Counted from the first letter of the stretch, positions 1 to 5,898 are shown. The stretch is 5,898 nt of DNA from UBA5216 sp040081205 (GCA_040081205.1 JBEBHE010000292.1:1-5898), one strand, 5' to 3'. Numbers and translations: made by a program. Notes: generated by a model from the letters alone, not told the origin.

Positions 1-19
1 TGTATATTTATAGTGCTGT

Positions 20-3000
20 TCAAGAGGGTGTCCAGCGCAGATCCAGCGTCAGCGGAAACGCCGGATTCAGCGCTTCGGGCTCCGCCACCATGGGTCCCGG
101 TGTGTGTCCGTGGTCCCAAAAGCGCGCAACGCGCCGCGCTTCGGCTTCGTTGGCGTTGACGGGGAGTGTCTCGTAATTGCGGCCGCCCGGGTGTGAGACA
201 TGGTAGGTGCAGCCGCCGATCGAACGTTTGCTCCAGGTATCGACCACATCGAATACTAGCGGCGCCTGCACCGCAATGGTGGGATGCAGTGCCGAAGGCG
301 GACTCCATGCGCGGTAACGAACGCCGGCCACAAACTCGCCCGGCACGCCGGTGGGATGCAGCGGCAAGGGGCGGCCATTGCAAGCAACCACGTGGCGTGA
401 CTCTGTAAGACCGTTAACCTTGATCTGCAGGCGTTCGACCGAGGAATCGACGTAGCGCGCGGAAGTGCCGGCACTGACTTCCTCGCCCAGCACATTCCAC
501 GGCTCGATAGCTTGCCGCAGTTCGAGACGGACATTCTCGTAGGTGGCCGTGCCGTAACGCGGGAAGCGGAATTCGATGAACGGCGCGAACCAGCTGAAAT
601 CGAAGGCGTAACCGGCGCGCTGCAAATCGCGCACCACGTCGAGCATGTCGGCGGCGACAAAATGCGGCAGCATAAAACGGTCGTGCAGTTGCGTGCCCCA
701 GCGGATCAGTTTGCCTTCGTAGGGTGTCTTCCAGAAGCGCGCCACCAGTGTGCGCAGCAGGAGCATTTGCGTGAGACTCATTTGCGGATGCGGTGGCATT
801 TCAAAGGCGCGGAATTCCAGCAGCCCCAGCCGTCCCGTGGCGCTGTCGGGCGAGTACAGCTTGTCGATGCAGAACTCGGCGCGATGCGTGTTGCCGGTGA
901 GATCGATCAGCAGGTTGCGCAGCAGGCGGTCGACCAGCCACGGCGTGAGGGATTCTTCACCGGCCTGCTGCTTGAGCGCCATTTGCTGGAACGCGATTTC
1001 CAGCTCATACAAATTGTCGTCGCGTGCTTCGTCCACGCGCGGCGCCTGACTGGTTGGTCCGATAAACGGACCCGAGAACAAATACGACAGCGCCGGGTGA
1101 TTCTGCCAGTAGGTAATCAGGCTGCGCAGCAAATCGGGCCGCCGCAGCAGCGGGCTGTCGGCGGGCGTTGCACCGCCCAGCGTGACATGGTTGCCGCCGC
1201 CGGTGCCGGTGTGGCGTCCGTCCAGCATGAATTTTTCCGTGGCGAGCCGCGCCTGGCGTGCTTCTTCGTAGAGCACCTGCGTATTCGTGCAGAGCGTGAT
1301 CCAGTCCGTGGCGGGATGAATATTGACTTCAATCACACCCGGATCGGGCGTCACGTTAAGCACGCTGATGCGCGGATCGGATACCGGGCCATAGCCTTCG
1401 ATGCGCACGCGCAACGCCAGTGTTTCGGCTACGCGCTCGATGACGGCAATCAGATTCAGATAATCTTCGGCGCGTTTGAAGGGTGGCAGAAACGCGTGCA
1501 GGCGCTTGTCGCGAACCTGAAAACACAACGCGGTGCGCACCACGTCGCGCGGTGCCGTTTTTTTGACTTTGCTGCGCGATTTTTCGCTGAAGCGTTTTTT
1601 TTCTGCCACGGTATGCGCATCGTGCAGATCGCCGCGTTCCTCGAAAGGATCGCGTTCGAACTCGGGCTCGATGTCTTCCGGCAGCCGTTCCGGCAACGAG
1701 GCAAGCGGCAAGCGGTTGCCCAGCGCCGAGTCGCCAAACAGCAGGTAGAGCCGTTCCCGCTTGAGTGGCCATAGGGAGCTTTCCCATTCCGTTACCGCAT
1801 CGGCTTTCAGTGTTTCGTCATGCGCCTTGAGCGGCAGCACGAAGCCGGCCGGATTGTTTACGCCACGCTCGAGCGCCTGCCGCAACCGTGCGCGCTCGTC
1901 CGCCTCCTTCATGGGTACCGTAAGTGGATCAATATTGACGGGCAGCTTGCCTTCGGTTGACAGCAGGAGAAACGGGTCTTCGTAGGCGGGGATCACCAAA
2001 TCGCCGGCGATGCCGAGCGCATCTGCCACGGCGTGCGCAAAGCGTTGCGCGTCGTCGCCGGTAGCCGTGGCTGGCGCATGGTCTGACGCGATGCGTTCAG
2101 CATTCTTCCACACTGGTTTGCCGTCTTTACGCCAATGGATGCCGATCGCCCAGCGCGGTAGCGGTTCGCCCGGATACCACTTGCCTTGCCCGTAAAAGAT
2201 CAGGGCGCCGGGCGCAAAACGCGCCTTGAGCCGCCAGGCCAGTTGCTCGGCAAGCGTCCATTTTTTGGGCGAGAGCGCGGTGTAGTTCCATTCCAGCCCA
2301 TCCATGTCGTCGATGGAAACGAAGGTGGGCTCGCCACCTTGCGTCAACCGTACATCGCCCGCCTTAAGTTCGGCGTCCACCTGTTTGCCCAGGTTGTCGA
2401 TATCCGTCCACTGCACGGTCGTATAAGGTTTGGTGACGCGCGGGTCTTCGTGAATGCGCGTCACCGACATTGCGAAATCAAATTGTGTTTCGCACGGATC
2501 AACCGCGCCGATAATCGCTGCGGCGCTCGCCGGCGAGGGTGTGCAGGCGAGTGGAATATGGCCTTCGCCGGCCAGCAGTCCCGAGGTGGGGTCAAGGCCT
2601 ATCCATCCCGCGCCGGGAACGTACGCCTCGGCCCATGCGTGCAGATCGGTGAAGTCGTGCGCCGGGCCGGCGGGGCCGTCAAGCGGCTTTACGTCGGAAG
2701 TGAGTTGAATCAGGTAACCGGAAACAAAACGCGCTGCCACGCCGCAGTGGCGCAACAGTTGCACCAGCAGCCAGCCGCTGTCGCGGCACGATCCGCTGGC
2801 GAGCGTAAGCGTTTGTTCGCCCGTCTGCACGCCCGGCTCCATCCGCACCAAATATTTTATTTTGGTGGATAGGTGTTGATTGATGGCGACCAAAAAATCT
2901 ATGGTGTTGTTGCCGTCGCGCCAGTGATGGGCGCGGAAATCGGCGAGCCATTTCAGCAGTAGCGGACCGCGCTCACCAATGGCGAGATAGGGAGTGAGGT

Positions 3001-3337
3001 CTCTGGCCAGATCGTCGCGGTACGCGAAAGGAAAGTGATCGGCGTAACTCTCCATAAAAAAATCAAACGGATTAATCACCGTCATGTCCGCGACGAGATC
3101 GACGGTGATTTCCAACTCGCGCGCTTGTTCCGGAAACACAAAGCGCGCAATGTAATTGCCGAATATATCCTGCTGCCAGTTGACGAAGTGCTGCTCCGGC
3201 TTGACGTTGAGCGAATACGACAGCACCGGGGTACGGCAATGTGGCGCCGGACGCAGCCTTACCTCGTGCGGCGACAGCGTGACCGGACGGTCATAGCGGT
3301 AACGGGTCTGGTGGTGCAGGGCAACCTGAATGCTCAA
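20..3337 (-). CDS. Transglutaminase-like protease fused to DUF2126 (glutamine-synthetase-like ligase) domain
   Basis: An 1105-residue cytoplasmic two-part enzyme with no signal peptide or membrane segment. Residues 1-90 match the bacterial transglutaminase N-terminal beta domain (HHQTRYRYDRPVTLSPHEVR). Residues 150-255 are a transglutaminase/papain-like core with its triad visible: Cys184 in SGSCRDSGW, His233 in DLHAWAEAYVPG, Asp249 in WIGLDPTSG. From about residue 290 to the end is DUF2126/COG4196, predicted in the literature to be a circularly permuted glutamine-synthetase-like amidoligase. Its conserved blocks include TQGGEPTFVSIDD (332-344), GKWYPGEPLPRWA (385-397), VIEVNIHP (668-675), LDGRHTGTGGGNHVTLGG (705-722) and LLEFRAFEMPPHPQMSL (839-855). 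Length is normal for the fusion family. The TTG start is chosen because an in-frame TAA lies 6 nt upstream and the N-terminus fits the family exactly. It is the last gene of the operon visible here. A charged linker (about 555-597) splits the DUF2126 part. Family assignment is firm; ligase activity is inference. Confidence 0.95.
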   Translation of the reverse strand: MSIQVALHHQTRYRYDRPVTLSPHEVRLRPAPHCRTPVLSYSLNVKPEQHFVNWQQDIFGNYIARFVFPEQARELEITVDLVADMTVINPFDFFMESYADHFPFAYRDDLARDLTPYLAIGERGPLLLKWLADFRAHHWRDGNNTIDFLVAINQHLSTKIKYLVRMEPGVQTGEQTLTLASGSCRDSGWLLVQLLRHCGVAARFVSGYLIQLTSDVKPLDGPAGPAHDFTDLHAWAEAYVPGAGWIGLDPTSGLLAGEGHIPLACTPSPASAAAIIGAVDPCETQFDFAMSVTRIHEDPRVTKPYTTVQWTDIDNLGKQVDAELKAGDVRLTQGGEPTFVSIDDMDGLEWNYTALSPKKWTLAEQLAWRLKARFAPGALIFYGQGKWYPGEPLPRWAIGIHWRKDGKPVWKNAERIASDHAPATATGDDAQRFAHAVADALGIAGDLVIPAYEDPFLLLSTEGKLPVNIDPLTVPMKEADERARLRQALERGVNNPAGFVLPLKAHDETLKADAVTEWESSLWPLKRERLYLLFGDSALGNRLPLASLPERLPEDIEPEFERDPFEERGDLHDAHTVAEKKRFSEKSRSKVKKTAPRDVVRTALCFQVRDKRLHAFLPPFKRAEDYLNLIAVIERVAETLALRVRIEGYGPVSDPRISVLNVTPDPGVIEVNIHPATDWITLCTNTQVLYEEARQARLATEKFMLDGRHTGTGGGNHVTLGGATPADSPLLRRPDLLRSLITYWQNHPALSYLFSGPFIGPTSQAPRVDEARDDNLYELEIAFQQMALKQQAGEESLTPWLVDRLLRNLLIDLTGNTHRAEFCIDKLYSPDSATGRLGLLEFRAFEMPPHPQMSLTQMLLLRTLVARFWKTPYEGKLIRWGTQLHDRFMLPHFVAADMLDVVRDLQRAGYAFDFSWFAPFIEFRFPRYGTATYENVRLELRQAIEPWNVLGEEVSAGTSARYVDSSVERLQIKVNGLTESRHVVACNGRPLPLHPTGVPGEFVAGVRYRAWSPPSALHPTIAVQAPLVFDVVDTWSKRSIGGCTYHVSHPGGRNYETLPVNANEAEARRVARFWDHGHTPGPMVAEPEALNPAFPLTLDLRWTPS

Positions 3338-3346
3338 AGCGGTTTA

Positions 3347-3350
3347 TTCC
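3347..3350 (-). promoter_or_regulatory. Weak Shine-Dalgarno for the TTG-started fusion gene
   Basis: On the minus strand GGAA stands 9 nt before the TTG at 3337, in the 44-nt gap after the Anbu stop codon (3382-3384). An in-frame TAA at 3344-3346 rules out any earlier start, so this weak site plus TTG is the best-supported initiation region. Expression of the large enzyme is therefore probably low or dependent on ribosomes arriving from Anbu. This is a short match and could be chance. Confidence 0.35.
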
Positions 3351-3381
3351 GGGTAGTGGGCCGAACGGTGTGTTTCATTTG

Positions 3382-4137
3382 CTATTCGGCATCCGGGACG
3401 CCGTCACCGTTCCAGTCGGGATTGGGTAGTTGCGCAAATACGCGGCGCAAGCCTTCGCCCCACTCGTTGTGAATCATGTTGAAGTAGGCGTCTGATTCGT
3501 CAATGCGACGCTGCACGCGCAAAGAAAGGCTATTGTTATCGTAGATCACGAGGTCGATTGGCAGGCCCACGGAAATATTGCTGCGCATGGTTGAGTCAAA
3601 TGATACCAGCACGCACTTCGCTGCTTCCAGCAGGTGCGTTTCGCGTTTGATCACGCGATCAATCACCGGCTTTCCGTATTTACTTTCGCCGATCTGAAAA
3701 TACGGCGTTTCCGGGGTGGCCTCGATGAAGTTGCCTTCGGAGTAGATGTTGAACAACCGCTGCGGCTCGCCGCGAATTTGCCCGCCAACGATGAACGATG
3801 CGCTGGCGTCGATGTTGTTCTGCTGCAAATACGGGCCGTCGCGCCGCCGCACGTCGCGCAGTGCATTGCCGACCAGATCGGCGATCTCGAACATGGACGA
3901 TGCGTTGGCGACGGTCTTGTTGGCGTCGCTGCTGCGCGAATTGTGTTCGAGCAGATTGATGGCGCTTTGAGTGATCGACAGATTGCCGGAACTGAGAATC
4001 ACGATCAAGCGGTCATTATCGCGCGCGATCAGGTGCATTTTTTTGAATACGGAAACCTGATCAACACCGGCGTTGGTGCGCGAGTCAGAGGCGAATACCA
4101 TGCCGGCATCCAACATAAGGGCGACACAATAGGTCAT
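3382..4137 (-). CDS. anbu: Anbu-type proteasome-like NTN-hydrolase peptidase
   Basis: A 251-residue cytoplasmic peptidase of the NTN-hydrolase fold, related to proteasome beta subunits and HslV. The protein begins MTYCVALMLDAG: removal of Met1 exposes Thr2 as the N-terminal nucleophile, so no propeptide is needed. Asp18 (in ASDSRTNAGVDQ) and Lys32/Lys33 (VFKKM) sit where proteasome subunits have Asp17 and Lys33. Other Anbu-like blocks are SGNLSITQ (50-57), QIGESKYGKPVIDR (148-161) and SFDSTMRSNISVGLPIDL (179-196). Known Anbu proteins form ring-like or helical assemblies and, unlike HslV, have no obvious partner ATPase; none is present here. The start is fixed by the required Thr at position 2, although no clear Shine-Dalgarno precedes it. 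The tail (residues 238-251) ends in DWNGDGVPD, which looks like a calcium-binding loop. The substrate is unknown; linkage to ATP-grasp and alpha-E genes separates it from HslV and from the betaproteobacterial homologue BPH. Confidence 0.93.
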   Translation of the reverse strand: MTYCVALMLDAGMVFASDSRTNAGVDQVSVFKKMHLIARDNDRLIVILSSGNLSITQSAINLLEHNSRSSDANKTVANASSMFEIADLVGNALRDVRRRDGPYLQQNNIDASASFIVGGQIRGEPQRLFNIYSEGNFIEATPETPYFQIGESKYGKPVIDRVIKRETHLLEAAKCVLVSFDSTMRSNISVGLPIDLVIYDNNSLSLRVQRRIDESDAYFNMIHNEWGEGLRRVFAQLPNPDWNGDGVPDAE

Positions 4138-4154
4138 GGGCGTGGTGTGGTGAG

Positions 4155-4184
4155 GTTAGCGAAACGCGTGAAGCTTAGTGTAAA
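4155..4184 (-). promoter_or_regulatory. Possible promoter upstream of the Anbu gene
   Basis: In the 93-nt gap between alpha-E and Anbu the minus strand reads TTTACA (4179-4184), an 18-nt spacer, then GCTAAC (4155-4160). The -35 hexamer matches the sigma-70 consensus at 5 of 6 positions and the stretch GGCTTTACACT is the same as in the E. coli lac promoter, but the -10 hexamer matches at only 3 of 6. An alternative pairing is TTGTCA at 4196-4201 with TAAGCT 17 nt further on. If real, it would let Anbu and the fusion gene be transcribed apart from the two upstream genes. The rest of the gap (4138-4230) shows no RNA gene, strong hairpin or repeat. Confidence 0.2.
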
Positions 4185-4230
4185 GCCCCGCCGGTGACAA
4201 GGCGTGCAGATGGAATGGGAATGCGCACCA

Positions 4231-5211
4231 TCATGACATCACCTGCTGCTGCGAATACACCGGTACCAGAAAATCGCGATTGATTTCCGCCGTCAGCAAC
4301 AGGAGCTTGGCGAGAAAGGCCATCAGGTATTCATGCAGGCCCAGCGTGATGATTTGCTCGGTGCGCCCGTAATGCAGTTGCGCGTGCAATTCTCCGGCGA
4401 GCCGCTCGGCTTCGCGTGACGATTCGTCGCACAGTCCTTTCAGAATGTCGTAGATGTCGTTCATGCAGGCGTGCAGGGAGCGAGGAACGTCGTCGCGCAA
4501 TACCAGAAGCTCTGTAACCTTGGTCGGTGTGATCAGGTCACGATACACCTTGCGGTAGGCGTCAAACGCGCTCAACGATCGCAGCAGCGCGCTCCACTGA
4601 TAGTAATCCACTGCGCCGCCTACGTCGGCCGCGCTCGGCAGCAGCGTGTGGTATTTGACATCCAGCAAACGCGCCGTGTTGTCGGCGCGTTCGATAAACG
4701 TGCCGAGACGTATAAAACTGTAGCCCTCGTCGCGTAGCATCGTGCCGAAAGTCACGCCGCGAAACTGGTGCGAGCGCACTTTTACCCAATCGAAAAATTC
4801 GCTGAGCCCCTGCGCATGCAGCCGGTCGTAGTCCTTGTTGCGCATTTCGAGCCACAACGCGTTGATGTCTTCGTACATCTCGGATGTGATTGCGCCGCGC
4901 ACCGTACGGGCATTTTCCCGCGCCGCTTGTATGCACGAATACAGGCTGGATGGATTCGAGGGGTCCAGCACCATGAAGCGCAGCACTTGATCCGACGACA
5001 GTGTGCCTGGAAACCGTTCGTAGTAGGCGCTGGCGAGTCCGTTGATAACGAGCGGCAGCGCCCACGGTTCCGCCCACGATTGCTCGGTTTCATGGATGCG
5101 ATAGGGCAGCAGCGACATGCGGTAGGTGATGTCGAGCAGGCGTGCGGTATTTTCGGCGCGCTCGATGTGGCGCGACATCCAGTAAAGATTGTTTGCAGCT
5201 CGCGATAACAT
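4231..5211 (-). CDS. Alpha-E domain protein (COG2307/DUF403)
   Basis: A 326-residue, all-helical cytoplasmic protein of the alpha-E family, typical length for the family. The N-terminus MLSRAANNLYWMSRHIERAE is the family signature, with the ERAENTAR motif at residues 18-25. A second copy, FIERADNTARLLDVKYHTLLP-like, lies at 172-192, and further paired positions (VLD 81-83 with VLR 237-239; SLYSC 89-93 with SLHAC 245-249) show an internal duplication with a period of about 156 residues. The C-terminal helix block (QLHYGRTEQIITLGLHEYLM, 278-297) is also family-typical. No catalytic function is established; the domain is found next to, or fused with, circularly permuted ATP-grasp ligases and is thought to act with them, perhaps as a partner or substrate-handling subunit. 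It starts 2 nt after the ATP-grasp stop codon, with a Shine-Dalgarno 8 nt upstream. Family certain, role inferred. Confidence 0.95.
   Translation of the reverse strand: MLSRAANNLYWMSRHIERAENTARLLDITYRMSLLPYRIHETEQSWAEPWALPLVINGLASAYYERFPGTLSSDQVLRFMVLDPSNPSSLYSCIQAARENARTVRGAITSEMYEDINALWLEMRNKDYDRLHAQGLSEFFDWVKVRSHQFRGVTFGTMLRDEGYSFIRLGTFIERADNTARLLDVKYHTLLPSAADVGGAVDYYQWSALLRSLSAFDAYRKVYRDLITPTKVTELLVLRDDVPRSLHACMNDIYDILKGLCDESSREAERLAGELHAQLHYGRTEQIITLGLHEYLMAFLAKLLLLTAEINRDFLVPVYSQQQVMS
4651..4695 (-). repeat. Second copy of the alpha-E ERA(E/D)NTARLLD motif
   Basis: Encodes residues 173-187 of the alpha-E protein (IERADNTARLLDVKY). It pairs with residues 16-30 encoded at 5122-5166 (IERAENTARLLDITY), 12 of 15 residues identical. 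This is a protein-level internal repeat; the DNA copies have diverged at many codon positions, so the duplication is old. Confidence 0.8.
5122..5166 (-). repeat. First copy of the alpha-E ERA(E/D)NTARLLD motif
   Basis: Encodes residues 16-30 of the alpha-E protein (IERAENTARLLDITY), the partner of the copy at 4651-4695. The 157-residue offset is close to half the protein length, which fits duplication of an ancestral helical half-domain. Confidence 0.8.
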
Positions 5212-5213
5212 GG

Positions 5214-5898
5214 TTATGGCTCCCCGGCCTCAAGCACCCAGGTGTCCTTGGTGCCACCGCCCTGCGACGAATTGACTACCAGCGAGCCTTCGCGCAAGGC
5301 TACCCGCGTCAGTCCGCCCGGCACCAGCGATACGGTTTTTCCGGACAGCACGTACGGCCGCAGATCGACGTGGCGCGGTGCGATGCCCGTATCGCAGAAG
5401 GTGGGGCAGGTGGACAGCGCGAGCGTCGGTTGCGCGATGTAGTTGGCGGGACTGCGCAAAATGCGCTCGCGGAAATCGGCGATCTGTTGCGCGGTTGATG
5501 CCGGGCCGACCAGCATGCCGTAGCCGCCGGAACCTTGAACCTCCTTAACCACCAGCTCTGGCAGATGATCGAGCACGTATTTTAAATCGTCGGAGCGGTC
5601 CAGGCGCCAGGTCGGCACATTATCGATGATCGGTTCTTCGCCGAGATAAAAACGGATCATCTCCGGCACGTAAATGTACGTCGATTTGTCGTCGGCGACG
5701 CCCGTGCCGATGGCATTGGCGAGCGTGACCTGCCCCGCGCGATAGGCGGCGAACAGGCCCGGCACGCCCAGCGCGGAATCGGCGCGAAACGCGAGCGGGT
5801 CGAGAAAATCGTCATCGATGCGGCGGTAAATGACATCCACACGCTGCGGTCCGCGCGTGGTGCGCATATACACCCGGTTATTCGTCACGGACAAGTCA
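5214..5898 (-). CDS. Circularly permuted ATP-grasp ligase (COG2308 type), C-terminal part
   Basis: The 227 C-terminal residues of a circularly permuted ATP-grasp protein; the gene runs off the right edge. The family is usually about 470-490 residues, so roughly half is missing. A TTG at 5892-5894 is not the start: the frame stays open to the edge, and the preceding Asp belongs to the conserved core. Visible blocks, numbered from that Leu: NRVYMRTTRGPQRVDVIYRR (6-25), RIDDDFLDP (25-33), IGTGVADDK (62-70), the glycine-rich ATP-contacting KEVQGSGGYGMLVGP (117-131), RHVDLRPYV (174-182), GGLTRVA (193-199) and NSSQGGGTKDTW (208-219). ATP-grasp enzymes activate a carboxylate as acyl-phosphate and join it to an amine; the substrate of this family is unknown. 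It is cytoplasmic, heads the visible operon, and its stop lies 2 nt before the alpha-E start, implying balanced synthesis of the two. Family assignment is firm; the reaction is predicted. Confidence 0.95.
   Translation of the reverse strand, partial: DLSVTNNRVYMRTTRGPQRVDVIYRRIDDDFLDPLAFRADSALGVPGLFAAYRAGQVTLANAIGTGVADDKSTYIYVPEMIRFYLGEEPIIDNVPTWRLDRSDDLKYVLDHLPELVVKEVQGSGGYGMLVGPASTAQQIADFRERILRSPANYIAQPTLALSTCPTFCDTGIAPRHVDLRPYVLSGKTVSLVPGGLTRVALREGSLVVNSSQGGGTKDTWVLEAGEP
5220..5225 (-). promoter_or_regulatory. Shine-Dalgarno of the alpha-E gene inside the ATP-grasp gene
   Basis: The minus strand reads GGGGAG 8 nt before the ATG at 5211, overlapping the last codons of the ATP-grasp gene (Gly-Glu-Pro-stop). 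Good match and spacing. It supports the alpha-E start and translational coupling across the TAACCATG junction. Confidence 0.7.

Noticed and set aside
1..19. Possible terminator after the fusion gene
   Set aside because: Only 19 nt remain after the stop codon; they are A/T-rich but no stem followed by a T-run can be seen.
512..1774. A 420-codon open frame on the plus strand, opposite the fusion gene
   Set aside because: Its translation is rich in Arg, Gln, His and Phe with no recognisable domain, and it lies wholly antisense to well-conserved DUF2126 coding sequence. Long antisense frames are common in GC-rich genes.
2186..2872. A 228-codon plus-strand open frame
   Set aside because: Antisense to the transglutaminase core and early DUF2126 region, with low-complexity composition and no family resemblance.
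3382..4137. Assignment of the peptidase as HslV or as the betaproteobacterial proteasome homologue BPH
   Set aside because: The MTYCVA start, SDSRTNAGVDQ and GESKYGKP blocks and the ATP-grasp/alpha-E neighbours point to Anbu; no hslU is adjacent.
3634..4197. A 187-codon plus-strand open frame opposite Anbu
   Set aside because: Its codons mirror conserved Anbu codons and it shows no motif of its own.
4187..4205. Short inverted repeat CGCC/GGCG in the alpha-E to Anbu gap
   Set aside because: The stem is only 4 bp and no T-run follows, so it does not support a terminator or operator.
4768..5208. A 146-codon plus-strand open frame opposite alpha-E
   Set aside because: Shadow of the alpha-E gene; no domain or convincing ribosome site.
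5892..5894. TTG as the start of the ATP-grasp gene
   Set aside because: The frame is open to the edge of the window, and the residues here belong to the middle of the conserved family, so the true start lies outside.

Overview
The window is a single run of minus-strand genes with very little non-coding DNA. It reads from the right edge to the left: (1) the C-terminal part of a circularly permuted ATP-grasp ligase (COG2308 type), cut by the right edge; (2) an alpha-E domain protein (COG2307/DUF403 type); (3) a proteasome-type N-terminal-threonine peptidase of the Anbu family; (4) an 1105-residue fusion of a bacterial transglutaminase-like protease to a DUF2126 (COG4196) domain. No RNA genes, mobile elements, CRISPR arrays or insertion sequences are visible. 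The moderately high GC content, even codon use and gene set fit a proteobacterium. Beta- or gammaproteobacteria are my guess, but nothing here fixes the genus.

Layout: the ATP-grasp stop codon and the alpha-E start are 2 nt apart (TAA-CC-ATG), with a good Shine-Dalgarno inside the end of the ATP-grasp gene, so these two are almost certainly translationally coupled. A 93-nt gap then precedes Anbu and holds a weak promoter-like sequence but no clear Shine-Dalgarno. A 44-nt gap separates Anbu from the fusion gene, which starts at TTG. The fusion gene ends 19 nt from the left edge, so any terminator is too close to the edge to judge.

How the genes work together: these are the parts of a potential peptide-tagging or peptide-synthesis system predicted from comparative genomics (the Aravind group's survey of amidoligases): a circularly permuted ATP-grasp, a circularly permuted glutamine-synthetase-like ligase (the DUF2126 module), an NTN-hydrolase peptidase (Anbu) and an alpha-helical domain (alpha-E). 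The two ligase-like modules could form amide bonds, and the transglutaminase-like and NTN peptidases could cut or transfer them. No tag, substrate or product can be read from this window, and as far as I know the pathway's chemistry is not established. The set is known by family; its biology is the open question.

Oddities worth a look: a DxNxDGxxD calcium-loop-like motif at the very end of the Anbu protein; a clear two-fold internal repeat in alpha-E; two A-runs forming slippery sites in the charged linker of the fusion protein; and no stand-alone transglutaminase gene between alpha-E and Anbu.
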